Shown one piece after another: positions 23,389 through 35,300 of a stretch of 64,000 nucleotides of DNA (its first letter is position 1; every line of letters starts with the position of its first letter). Below the pieces are notes generated by a model, which did no database searches, was not told where the DNA came from, and saw only the letters and a program-made list of their open reading frames with translations. The translations under genes and the position numbers were made by a program. This stretch comes from Aradus depressus (taxonomy: Eukaryota; Arthropoda; Insecta; Hemiptera; Aradidae), in contig OY759215.1 of assembly GCA_963662175.1 (NCBI GenBank), forward strand, positions 58,917,213 through 58,981,212, given 5' to 3'.

Positions 23389-26300
23389 GTAAGTGGTCAT
23401 TATTATTATAAATTGTAATATTGTTTTTTTGCATGGGGTCGTAAGTGATTAAGTAGGAAATGAGACTCGGTCCTCTCTCACCAATCATACTTGAATATGA
23501 GAAGGCACTGATTATTTCGAGGACGATGAAATCTGACGTATGTTCAAGGTTTGTTGGAGTTCAACCCATAGTTGATGTGAGGAAAGACGTGAGAGGAGTT
23601 GCGAAGTTGAACTTTGCGATAAAGAGTGATGGGAACTTTTAAATTGTGCATTGAAAGGATTTATGGGAAATGTAGGATATATGGTCTTTCCGGGAAAAGG
23701 ATTATAACCAGATAGTAACACTGGAAGTGTACTCGAAGTTAATAATATAGGTGTTATCCAGCGTTAATAGAGGGAGAGTCAAATAATTATTGAAGAGTTT
23801 CTTGTCTAATATGGTCGCTTGGGACGTCAGGATTAAGAAGGAGTTTGTTCTGTTTGACCGGATACATGAGAAGCGAAAAGAAAATTGGAGGAAAAAGGAT
23901 AAATTTTGCAGGTCATCCGCGTGTAGAGGTTGTACTTTCAAAATCTGATAGGTGTGGGAGGGTCGAAGAGGGAGGAAAGTATGGATGAGCCCTGGGGGAC
24001 TCTTCAGGGTAGAGGAGGTGAGGACGAGGGTGGAGAGTTCAGAAACTTGAGGGACTGCCAACGACATGCAAGGTAGGACTGGTGCCAGAGGAGGATGCTA
24101 TTGGAGACAAGAAGACTGGCCAGCTGGGTGAGGAGAAAGGAGTGATCAACGGTGTCGAAGGCTTTGTGAAAATCGAAGAGTACCATTCTAAAGTCAGTAT
24201 CTTAAATCTTCCGTTAGTTTCAGTGCCTCAGTTTCAATCCCTTACCCGGGTCGGAAATTAGATTGGAAAGGGTGCAGGAGTTAGTTGGCAAAAAAGAAAT
24301 CTGAGAGTTGGGAATGAACTAAGGGTTTGCACGAGGAACATAGCAGGGAGCTTGGGCGAAAGTCTTTTTTAGCTAAAGGATTAAAGATTTTGTTGAGAGG
24401 GAGAACAAAGGCTTCTTTCCAGGGGGCAGGGAAGGTAGAGTATTGGAGAAGAAAATTATAAATATGTACAAAGATCGGGAATATGACTGGTAAACAAGCT
24501 TTAAATGCAAAGCGCAGCAGCAGCAAATGCACGCTATTGGCTGTGAGTCATTTTTAATTCTAAAAGCACAGAAACCACAACGTGCATTTGCTGCTGCGTT
24601 TTGCATTTTTGCTGCTCATGTAAAGTCAGCTAAAGAATTACAGTCAGTGGTTACCTCAGGGGAAGCTTCTAGGAGTCCGAGTCTCCCAAATGAATAACAA
24701 AATGTCTGCAGCGCTAACCACGGAAATTGCGGGCTGTGCCCCCTGTCCCCGGGAGTCTATACCCCCCACCCCTGTAGCCTAACTTTGCCCCCCTCCCCTG
24801 CTCAGAATCCTGGCTACGCCCCTGACGCTATGTTTGTGGACACATAAGACCTAACACATTTTAAATTGTAGCTTTCTAGGTTAAACGGTTCAAAAGTTAT
24901 AATGCTGGGACAGAATGACAAACAGACACTGTCTTGTTTCCGTTTTTACCAATTTTGATGGGGTATATACTTGTAGGGAGCTCGTCCTGCCTGGCCAAGT
25001 TGGCAGGGATAGGTTTAGATAGTTTTTAACTTATTCTAAAAAAAATAGTTTTTTTTTTTTTTTTTTTTTTTTTGTCTGATATTAGACGAAGATTTGCCAA
25101 GGATGAAAAAAAAGATGGTGGACAGGTGAGTAAAGAAGACAAAGAGGAATGTAAGGCTTCTTTGGGGCCATGCGACTCGCCCCAGAAGTGCACTCCCCCT
25201 CCAGCGCCAAACAAGGGAGGCGACTCCACCATATGCATCTACAAACCCTGCCCGTCTGTCGTTTCCAAGGTAACCAAGTCCTGTCACATTTCAAACTATT
25301 TTTAACTATATACTCTGCCCCTGCTTGCCAGCTCCGCCCCCGGAACCTTCGTATCATCCCTGTATGGTCTTAAAAATTGACATCGTTATATTAAATTAAT
25401 ACAATACAGCACAAAAATGACATGCAGTATTAGTGAAAAAAATGACAGACACCATGTTGGAAAGCTCACATACTAAACTCACAGTTTGATCCGCGATTAC
25501 TGTAACGATAGATGCTCCTATAGTGTTAGCTCCAGGCAAGGGTGGATTTTAAGCCTCACGCTAGATAGTTCCGCAACTAATATCTTCATTCGTCCCCCGC
25601 CACCCCCAGGTTATTATAACGTTGAATACTTCCTCAGGCTGAGGTGGTTTTTAGTAAAACATTATAATAAGGTGTTACTATACCCCTCTGTTGACTCCAG
25701 CATCCCTAGATTGGGTGCCCTCCATTACCGTTACATCAGATGCTTGATAGATGAGATGGATCTTAAGCCTAACGCTATAAAATACACCTACGAGCTCCTT
25801 CTGTTCACTCAAGCAGCTCTGGTTGATGCGCCCGTGATTGCCGTTACGTTGGATAATGAGGTGGATGAAATGCCGCTACCACTGTTTTGCCGACCCTCAA
25901 CCCACCAGGGAGGGGGGGGGGGGGCATCAGTGAGTTTTCATAAAAAAATGGAGTACTTCTTCGCTGGTCTGAGGTACAGCCACGTTCTTAGAAGGCCGGG
26001 GAGTGGGAATTTTCCCCTTCAAAGGAGCAGACTGCTTGATGGTGGAGCTATCTCTTCTGCTTTTATCTGGGGCCTGATGTGGATTGGCACATCTCTGGCC
26101 TTCATCTTCGGGAGCAGATTGTAGCATAACTTAGCTTTCTTTGCTAGCAGCTCTTCAAGATGGGGCTTATCATGGATTCTGGGGGATGCCTTGTTCGGCG
26201 CTTTTGAATGATTGATTCTGAAGGGAGAAAAGTGCTCTAGAGATATAGGGGTCTGTAGGGCATTACCTAAGAACGCAAAGAGCCGGGCTCGAATCCCGAT

Positions 26301-29300
26301 GTCCTGCCAGCTACCCAGAATAGAACGGCTAACCATTAGATGACCCGTCGCTAATAGCCATTAGTTAATGCGACGTTAAATCTAAAGAAAATATAAAAAA
26401 CTGTCACTTGAGTAGAAGTCCAAGAAACTGACAATTACAAGCCATGAGATAAAAAAGAATCGCTTCCATGCAAGGTGGCTATAACGAGTTCAGAGAATTG
26501 CTTCTTGGTTTCCTATCTAGGTCTGGTTTTCGTAAGTTGGGAATTGACAGTTGATAGTGGAGGGTAAAATTAACCGGCTTCAGTTGCCTACTACCCAATG
26601 GGATTCATTGATTAAATGTTTGTCATGTGTAGATATGTTATAACAATATATTTGATTGGATGACAGTTGAATGGCAAGCCTAACGTGGTCACTTAAATGT
26701 CAAGTTCCAAGTTACGAAAACCAGCCGACCATTCCATTGTTGTATTAATGCCCATTAAAGATTCTCATTAGTATTGGTTTTGTGGGTTGCAGCCATGTAT
26801 CCCCGAAGAGCCGAGCCCTGAGTCGCAGCCTGCGGAATGGGCTCCGCCTCCAGGACCCCGTGTCCTCATCCTAGGTGCAGGGATCGCTGGCCTCACTGCC
26901 GCCAACCAGCTGGTCAAGGGAGGCATCAACAATGTGGTCATTCTCGAGGCTGACTCCAGGTACTATAATGGAGAATTTCCTCGGAGCGATGTATGGATTT
27001 CGATGTATTCATTTTATATATCTACCAGCTATAGTGTCTGGCGTTGCCTGGGGAGTACACTAATTTACATGAAACGAAATCCAGTATTATCATTAAAGCG
27101 TATAAAAATTGAACTACCATAACTTCGACAGAATACATTTCTACGATCTGAGTCGATATAGTGGATAGCTAATAAAATAAACAGAAACAAAGAACTTGTT
27201 TAACCTTTATATTACGACAGTCCTGTTCTTCTTACTCTTAGCCTGCATCCCATCCCAAAACCTCTTCCCCCCTCCCTAATCCAAGGCTCAACCGACTGGC
27301 TCCTTTTTCGAACAACCTTAGAAAATTTCATAGACCTAAAAATCCCGGAAGACCTAGATGATGCAGTCCAACACCCCATCACTTTTATCCAGGAGAGCGT
27401 ATGGAAAGTTTCCATTCAGTTACCTCACAGAGCTCCTTCCAGAAATCACCCCCTCCCCTCGGCCTTATCTCCTCCAAACGTCCTGCCCGAGCCACCTGGC
27501 AAAGGACGCATTATACTTCTGACCGCTCGCACTATACCCGCCTCACCCGACTCCTCAAAGAAAAGTACTACCGTATATCCGTATCACACCCCTTCCCCTC
27601 CAATATACCGAGACGATGGCTGTTGGGCTGCATCAGATAGGAACAAATCCGATATTTTTGCATCCCAAAATCTGCAAAAGCATCTCCATGATATGGAGAT
27701 GGAAAACTGGTGCAGGCTGTGGAGAATATAAGTCAATGAGGAGAAATGTGTCCACATCAACTTCACCCTCAGGCGGCAATCATGTCCTTCAGTCCTGTTC
27801 AACCAATTCCTATTTCCAACCAAGTACGCTATCTTGGGTTCTACCTGGACAGCCGACCAACTTGGAACCCTCATACTCGACTGAAACGCCAAAGAACTGA
27901 ACAAACAATTCGGACACTTATACAGACTTCTTAACAGAAAATGTAAACTGTCTACAGAGAACAAACTTACAATATACAAAACAATTATACGAACGAAATG
28001 GACTTATGGGGCTCAGCCAAGCCATCAAACATCAAGCGGATCCAATCCTTCCAACAATCCAAAGTCCATAAAACCATTGTACTTTTTTGTTTCCAACCTC
28101 ACACTCCATAACGACCCCAAAGTTCCTTTTGTCCAGGACCTCATCAAATCCACCTCTCGGCTCAGGCGGCGTTGGCCTTGCGATCTACTTTAATTTGTAT
28201 TTTCTATTTGTTTTAAATTTTAATATGTTTTATCTAACCTTTTATTTATTTATTATTATTGTATTTCTATTTTTTGTGTTTTATTAATTTATTCATTTTA
28301 TTTTATTATTTATTTCTTCACACACCATTTTTAAGGGAGTGCTGGTGATGACCGGATTCTCCCCTCACGCCTCTCTGCCCTTTCGACGCCCCGCCACCTG
28401 GACAGCGGATGGTTGGGCAGTGTGGTGGGAGGATCAGCGCTGGTCTCTCACCCCCGCCTCCCCTCTCCACTAGTTGGAGAGTGGTGTATGGCAGTGTGCG
28501 GCAGTCCTTCTTTTATTTTTGTCCCAGTCTACCCTACATAGATAAAATTTAATATTAAATTTGATGCAACCCACTTTTCTTCTACTGGTTTTAATTGTGT
28601 ATGGTTTTAGGGCTGGAGGTCGCGTCAGGTCGTCATGGGCCGAAGACTCTGTGGTGGAGCTCGGGTTGGGAGGGGAAGGGAAACAACCGCTCTCCTGGGA
28701 CCATCCACTGTTGAGGGTCGGCTTGGAAGACGGCGTTATACCTCCACCTATAGGTTAGTCCGTTAGGGCCGACGAGCTCAACCAAGGGCTCATGAGCACG
28801 GGTATTGAAAATAATTACCAGAAACAAAGTAAAAAAAAAATATGGGATCACCATAACTTGACTTTCTAATACCTACTACGTCATCGCGAAAATGGTCAGA
28901 TCGTGTTCAGGGGAACTTTGTACTTGAAATTCCGTTGAAAACTTGAATTTTCGCCCTAAGAATTACAATTCTTCGTTATACTAAAGTAAAAGAAAGTAAG
29001 AAAGCCCTAAACAAGCAGGTTAGCGGCAGCACTGGTCTCGAGGCATAGCTCACCGCCTCTCTACACCCTAAATCAAAGGGTTTTTAAAATTTAACCACCT
29101 CTTTGAATGAAATTTAAAAAAAATGCTTATAAGGTTTTTTATAAGTTGACCAGCAATTCACAGATACCAAAGTTCATTCAAAGCGAATAAAGGTTTCAAC
29201 AAGAAAAGTGGATGTATGTCGGACCTTAAAACAAAAACCAGAATAACTACCGATTTAATGATTATATTGGCACGAAATTTCATACGTAAATTCAAAATCC

Positions 29301-32300
29301 CATTAGAACTACATATAATTTTTCAGCGAAATCAGCCGAAAAAGAGGGAGGCTCAATTCAAAAATACATATTATGTATTAACACGAAATTTAATATGATG
29401 ACTTCGAAGTCCTTGAGTAAGACACCTATTGATTTTCTACAAAAACGTGTGTTCAGAGGGAGAGCGAAAACATAGTGCATTAATTCACGCTGGGGGTGTA
29501 CACTACCGGTGATTCACTGACGATTCTTTTGAGATATAATACAAAGGTTCACCTATTACCTTATTAGGTACACTATTGGCGGTGAACTAAAAAAAAATGT
29601 AAATACGCTTACCCTCGTAGTGACTTACATCTAGCCTAGTTTCTACCTAGCCTTAGTTGCTAAGGACACCGCTTTAGTTTCTGTGCTCCCTTCTCCTTCC
29701 TTTCTGGTAGATTTCACTTTTCAAAATGAATTTTGTGCGAAAAAGTACTTTGAAGCTAATCAACTAAAGTCTGGTTATGTTATTTGCTCGCGAGTTTGTA
29801 GGTCATGTCCGCCGGCTCTACCATTGGAAAATGGGGGAAAAAACTGCACGCATCTTCTCTCTCCGCCCAAATTTTTACTTGAACAGTTTTTTTTCACATA
29901 AAACCTTTTATTTCTAAACCAAACAAATGTATTTCTACCTTTGACATATCAAATACTTATGTTAATACATTTTTTAATAGGTAGTGATCCAACATCCGGG
30001 CTCTTGGACTCTTCGATTCCTCTGCCTGTCTTGTTCCGGACGTACACCTCCATGAAGCACCTGGGCCAAGAGAAGGAGGAGGCGCGGATTCGAGCGCCGG
30101 GCTACATCAGCCTGCGCTCGGAACAGGAGGGACGGCGAAGCAGCAAGGACGACCGAGTGACTACGGCGAGGATCATGGCCGCCATCTCAGCACTTATCAG
30201 CTCTAAGCTTAAGGTAAGACACGGCTTATACAGTAAAGAGAGAGAACGGGGGTGTTGTATAATATCAAGAAGCAACGACGACAGGATGTGGTGGAAATGG
30301 TAACCATGCAAAAAGGAACGAAGTAGGAGTAAACAGAAAGTATTGGGGATATTCATGGATTACTGTGGTACTGAAGAAATATTCTTGTAAAAAACGAATG
30401 AACCCAGAACTTCTTAATTTATTTTTAATTGATAACGGATTTCATAAACAGATGATCATATAAATATTAAGCATCATATAAAAAATATTGTAATGATGAC
30501 AGTTAGCATCTCCCCCTCCATCTCCCCCTCCACACTGACACTGACACTGACAACCAACTCCACCTAGCATCTCCCCCTCCACACTGACACTGACACTGAC
30601 ACTGACAACCAACTCCACCTAGCATCTCCCCCTCCATGACCCCCTCCACACTGACACTGACACTGACAACCAACTCCACCTAGCATCTCCCCCTCCACAC
30701 TGACACTGACACTCACAACCAACTCCACCAGTCCCTCCAACCATTTTCTCTTCCTTCGACGTTTATCACAGATCCAATCTTTTTATAACAAGATTTAGTT
30801 TATTATTCCCAATGAAATGCACCATGATTGCCCTAAAATCGGCATGATAGTACCACCCTTGAAAACAAAAAAAATTTAACAAATCGTTCTTTATTATTAA
30901 TTACTAACTATATTATAGTTGTCAAATATTTACCTACTCAATATTTGAAGCCTTCCTTTCTTTTTTTATTATTCCTTTTCCGAACCTTGTTCATCTAACA
31001 TTATTTGCATGCATCTATTTTTTATAGGATAGGTTATGCCAAACCCCTCCTGGTTATTATGAAGTTATAACTTCATTTACCTTATTTCACATCTTCTTCT
31101 TACTCATTTAGCACAATTTTGACCACTTTTGCCTAAATGCTTCTATTTTCCTTGTAATTTCCTTGTTTTGGTACTGTTTAGGTCAATTTTCATACTCCAA
31201 TTTTCTATTTTGGTAACAAAATTCCGCTACCAAAATTTCAGTATACCATATCTTTCTTGGATTGAGCTTATTATTTTAAGCCCTCAATCACCGTTTTTCA
31301 TGCGAAATTATCAATTATAGAGCAAAAAATTTGTTTTGATACCTATAACCTTTTCCCTCCTCAACATCTCCAGTTTACAAAACATCATTCAACCCATATT
31401 CAGTCTTCTTACACAACTTTCACAAGTGAACCGAGTTTTCTGCTCAAATGCTTTTGAAAAATAAAGCATTCACTCTCATCATCTTCTCATTTAGTTTTCT
31501 TTTTATTTCTAGCTATTTTCTAAAACTTCCCCAAGCGGAACTGCCACGGGACAAGCCTGCCTCTTTCAGCCTTTCAGGACACTGCTGGTTGTTGCGTATG
31601 ACGACACTTTTAACCTTCCAAATAAGAGGGCTTTAACTATATATCGCCCATTGCCAGAGCACTCTTTCGTCGCATGACATGAGCATGACTATTGTAGAAG
31701 TGCTAAATTTTGCCCAGGTTTAATTAGGGCAGGGGTCTTTAAAACGTACCTGATCGAACAGGCTCGGGACCGCCTTTTAACGTCCCCTCCATGGACAACG
31801 TGTTCGATCGGATTCGAACCCACGATTTTGAGAACAGGAGGCAAGTTCTAAATATTATTTTTTACGGTTAGCTTTTTTTATTTTTTCTTAAGATGTTTTG
31901 CTCTTAAATGGCTATTTCTTGGATCTGTGATTCTGTAAGTGGATGCTATGTATGTCTATATACCGGTTCTTTAATTTACAGTGAAACGTACATTACCAAC
32001 AGGCGTGATTTTGATTCCACAGTCACTTGCATGAATTATTGTGGAGTACTAATCAATTTTGGTACAATTTAATGAATTTTTTATCATCTTACTACGCAAA
32101 TTAATTAATATCATAATAATATAATTCATATTAATTAATTTCAACCACAGTCCTGATTTTAGTTAGTTAATCAGCATCATCAAATTAAGCAATAAACACT
32201 AAAAAACTAAGATCAACAAAAACTTCGTCAAATTTTGTTACGTAGTGTAATTTATGTACGATTTGTTGTAATAAACGTACGTATAAGAAAGAATTGTTAA

Positions 32301-35300
32301 TCGTGAAAAAAATTCAAAATATTACAATAATTTTTCTGTATTTTAATTTGGAACATACTTGGTTTGGTTCAGGTGCAAGAAGACACTTTCGGTGCCTATG
32401 CGATGGGTCCAGGAGACGCCAAAGTTCCGCTGGGAGAAGGCTCCACTGTGGCTCCCCTGATCGACGCTCTGGGTCCGGACCGGATACTCTATCAGAAGGA
32501 GGCCGTTTGCATCAGATGGGGCACCGTCACCATGTCCCAGTCCCCTCGGGTCATCGTGAGGTAATGGTCATCGCATCTTGTATTCTTACAGAGCACGCTC
32601 ATATGAATCAATAAAACAGTGCAAACCATTGAAACGAAACCAGTTTGGAAACTTGAGATGTGCTTGTAAGAGCTTAGTTAGAAAGAGGCTTCGGCTAGAA
32701 GATGTTTTGTGTTCCACAACTATTGAAAATATTAATATTCCGAACAAGTGATAGCTTAGGCATTTGTGAGAAACCTCTGGATCAGGACAGGACCGCAAAG
32801 AACAGTGCGAAAAAACAAAAAACTGATTTAATGATACAATTTATTGAATATATAAAAGTTTTCTTTCAACCAGATGTTAGGCTGAGTGAGTCTCTCCAGC
32901 TGCTCCATACATCAGCGGTCCTAATTTATGGCACTTTCAAATTCGCAAAAGCAAAATTATCATAAGTTTCTAAGTTGGTACATCCAAAATTTCAGGAACG
33001 GGAGGAAAATGAAAAGCGTTTTCAATGGCAGGAGGAAAGCATGCTCATTTTAGGATGCAAGGAAGCCCTGATGCACCCTTCGTAGATATACTTAAAAAAA
33101 TGATCCCTCATGTTTCTTCAATAGAGATTGATTTTTGGGATGTGTTCAAGATGCCGTGACGGTACGGAGTACCCCGGGGAGTATCTACTGATAACCTGCT
33201 CCCTGGGAAGTTTGAAGAAGTCAGTGAATACAATGTTCTTCCCGCCTCTCCCTCGGGACAAGGTCCAGGCGATAGAGCAGCTGGAGTTCCTACAGGCCAA
33301 CAGAGCCTATCTCACCTACCCGGAGCCGTTCTGGGTGTGGGCTCCGGGCGAAGTTAACCTCACCTTCACCAAGGAAGAGTGTGAGGCCAGGAAAGGTACG
33401 TTTCTTGTTTAGCCCTGAGTGGTGAGTAAAGTATGCTTATAGGAGGGAATGAGGCTCATTAACAGTCTCACATCCCTTAAATATTGAGTTGTAACATATG
33501 AAATATGCTCTTTTCTGTTCATATGATGTATTCTCAAGACTCAACGAATTATCTCGTAGCTCTGCTTTTTATACTTCGTTTAGGCATGCCTTTTCTTCTT
33601 ATAAGGACATACTTTCTTGCTGAAGAAAGCATTTTAAGGAGATTTAAATTCTACAATAAACATGCTCCAAATTCCTACAATTTTCTTTAACCTAGAGTGC
33701 ATGACGCTGGTCTAATTGGTCCGAAAGGCTCTTACTTTTGTTCATCACAAGTTTTATTAGAGCTTTCAAATTCCAGGTATCCTCCCCCCCCCCATTATTA
33801 AATTATGAGCAGTAAAGTCAGAATATTCGTCCTGGCACGACCATCGCAACACCGCCGCTGACAGCGCCCTACTACCGCCTCCACATAGGCAATAACGTGG
33901 AACTCGTATAACACCTTCCTCAGAGAATTATTATTTTAGGGATAGATAGTCTTTTTTTTTTTAAGTATAAATATATTCCAAAAATATATCAAATTATTTC
34001 GAGGGCGCCGGTAGCCCAGAGGTAGCGTGCTAGTCCACTGAGTTCAAGATCTAAGATTCGAAACTAGGCCGAGGCCCTTAGGTTTTTTACCTGGGAGTTG
34101 AAAAACTTGAGCACGCCAACCTTCGGATGGGACGTTAAGCAATGCTCCCGAGCCTGTGCGATGTCGTGTGCTTGCCAAGCATTGCTTTCATTTTATGAGG
34201 CTTATGTGTAAACACTCTCACACGTCGGATGGAAAAACGGATTGGAGTAGGTAGATATAAACTCGAGCGGGTATTTTAATACAACGATTCCCTTCAAAAA
34301 TGTATGGACGTTTCACTGTTGGTTCTGAAAACTTTGTGATGGGGACTTTTGTCTCGAAATTGAAGAAGGGGAAGATTGTCCTGGGTGGACGACGATGAGC
34401 TGTCCAATCGAAGTGAAGACCATTGTTATGGGTGGACGACGGTGAGCTGTCTAATCGAAGTGAAGACTATTGTCCCGGGTGGACGATGGTGAGCTGTCCA
34501 ATCGAAGTGAAGACCATTGTCCTGGGTGGACGACGGTGAGCTGTCCAATCGAAGTGAAGACCATTGTCCCGGGTGGACGACGGTGAGCTGTCCAATCGAA
34601 GCCAATGCGAGGCAGGCGATCCATGGGGTGGAGCTTGGGATGAGCTGCATGACAGTATCCAGGCACCTTGAGGCGATAAGTAAAACAAGGCCTCATATCT
34701 TCAGAATCGCGCCCGGAAATTTAAAAAGTACAGACCAGAACTTCTTCCTCATCTACGCTCCAGACCCCTTCCTGTCGGACTACCGTCTTCTCAATGACAA
34801 ACACATCCTAACTTCAGGATATTTTAAATCCCCTTTCCAATTTTCATTGACATTGGATAAAGTAACGGATGCTATTTTCATGGTTGCATTATTTTCTTAG
34901 AGATTGGAATCATTCTACGTTTTTGAATTAAAAAAAAAATAAATAAATAGATTTATACCAATGTTAGCACTCAACAGAGAGTATTACATCTATAATGATA
35001 ATAAATCCATGTGAGATCAGAAAATGATTGCAGGTTGGTCTAAAGGAGTGAAGGAAATCAAACAGGTGGCGGGGAGCGAGCGGACCCTGGAGGCAATAGT
35101 GAGCGGCCCTGAGGCTGTCGTCATGGAACGGACCCCTAGTCTAGATGTCATTTCTCTGATACATGAGCTAATGGAGAAAGGACTCAAGGTGGGCAAGTTG
35201 CCACCACCTCAACGGATCATTAGGTATCTCACAGTTTTCTGTTCACTGTCCCTATCAACCACTAGTACGACCGGCTATAATCTATAATAACTACCCGGCT

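Noticed and set aside
25486..26124. 212-codon plus-strand gene in an amine oxidase intron
   Set aside because: No recognisable domain, it starts at a non-ATG codon, contains a poly-G run, and lies between matched exons of another gene.
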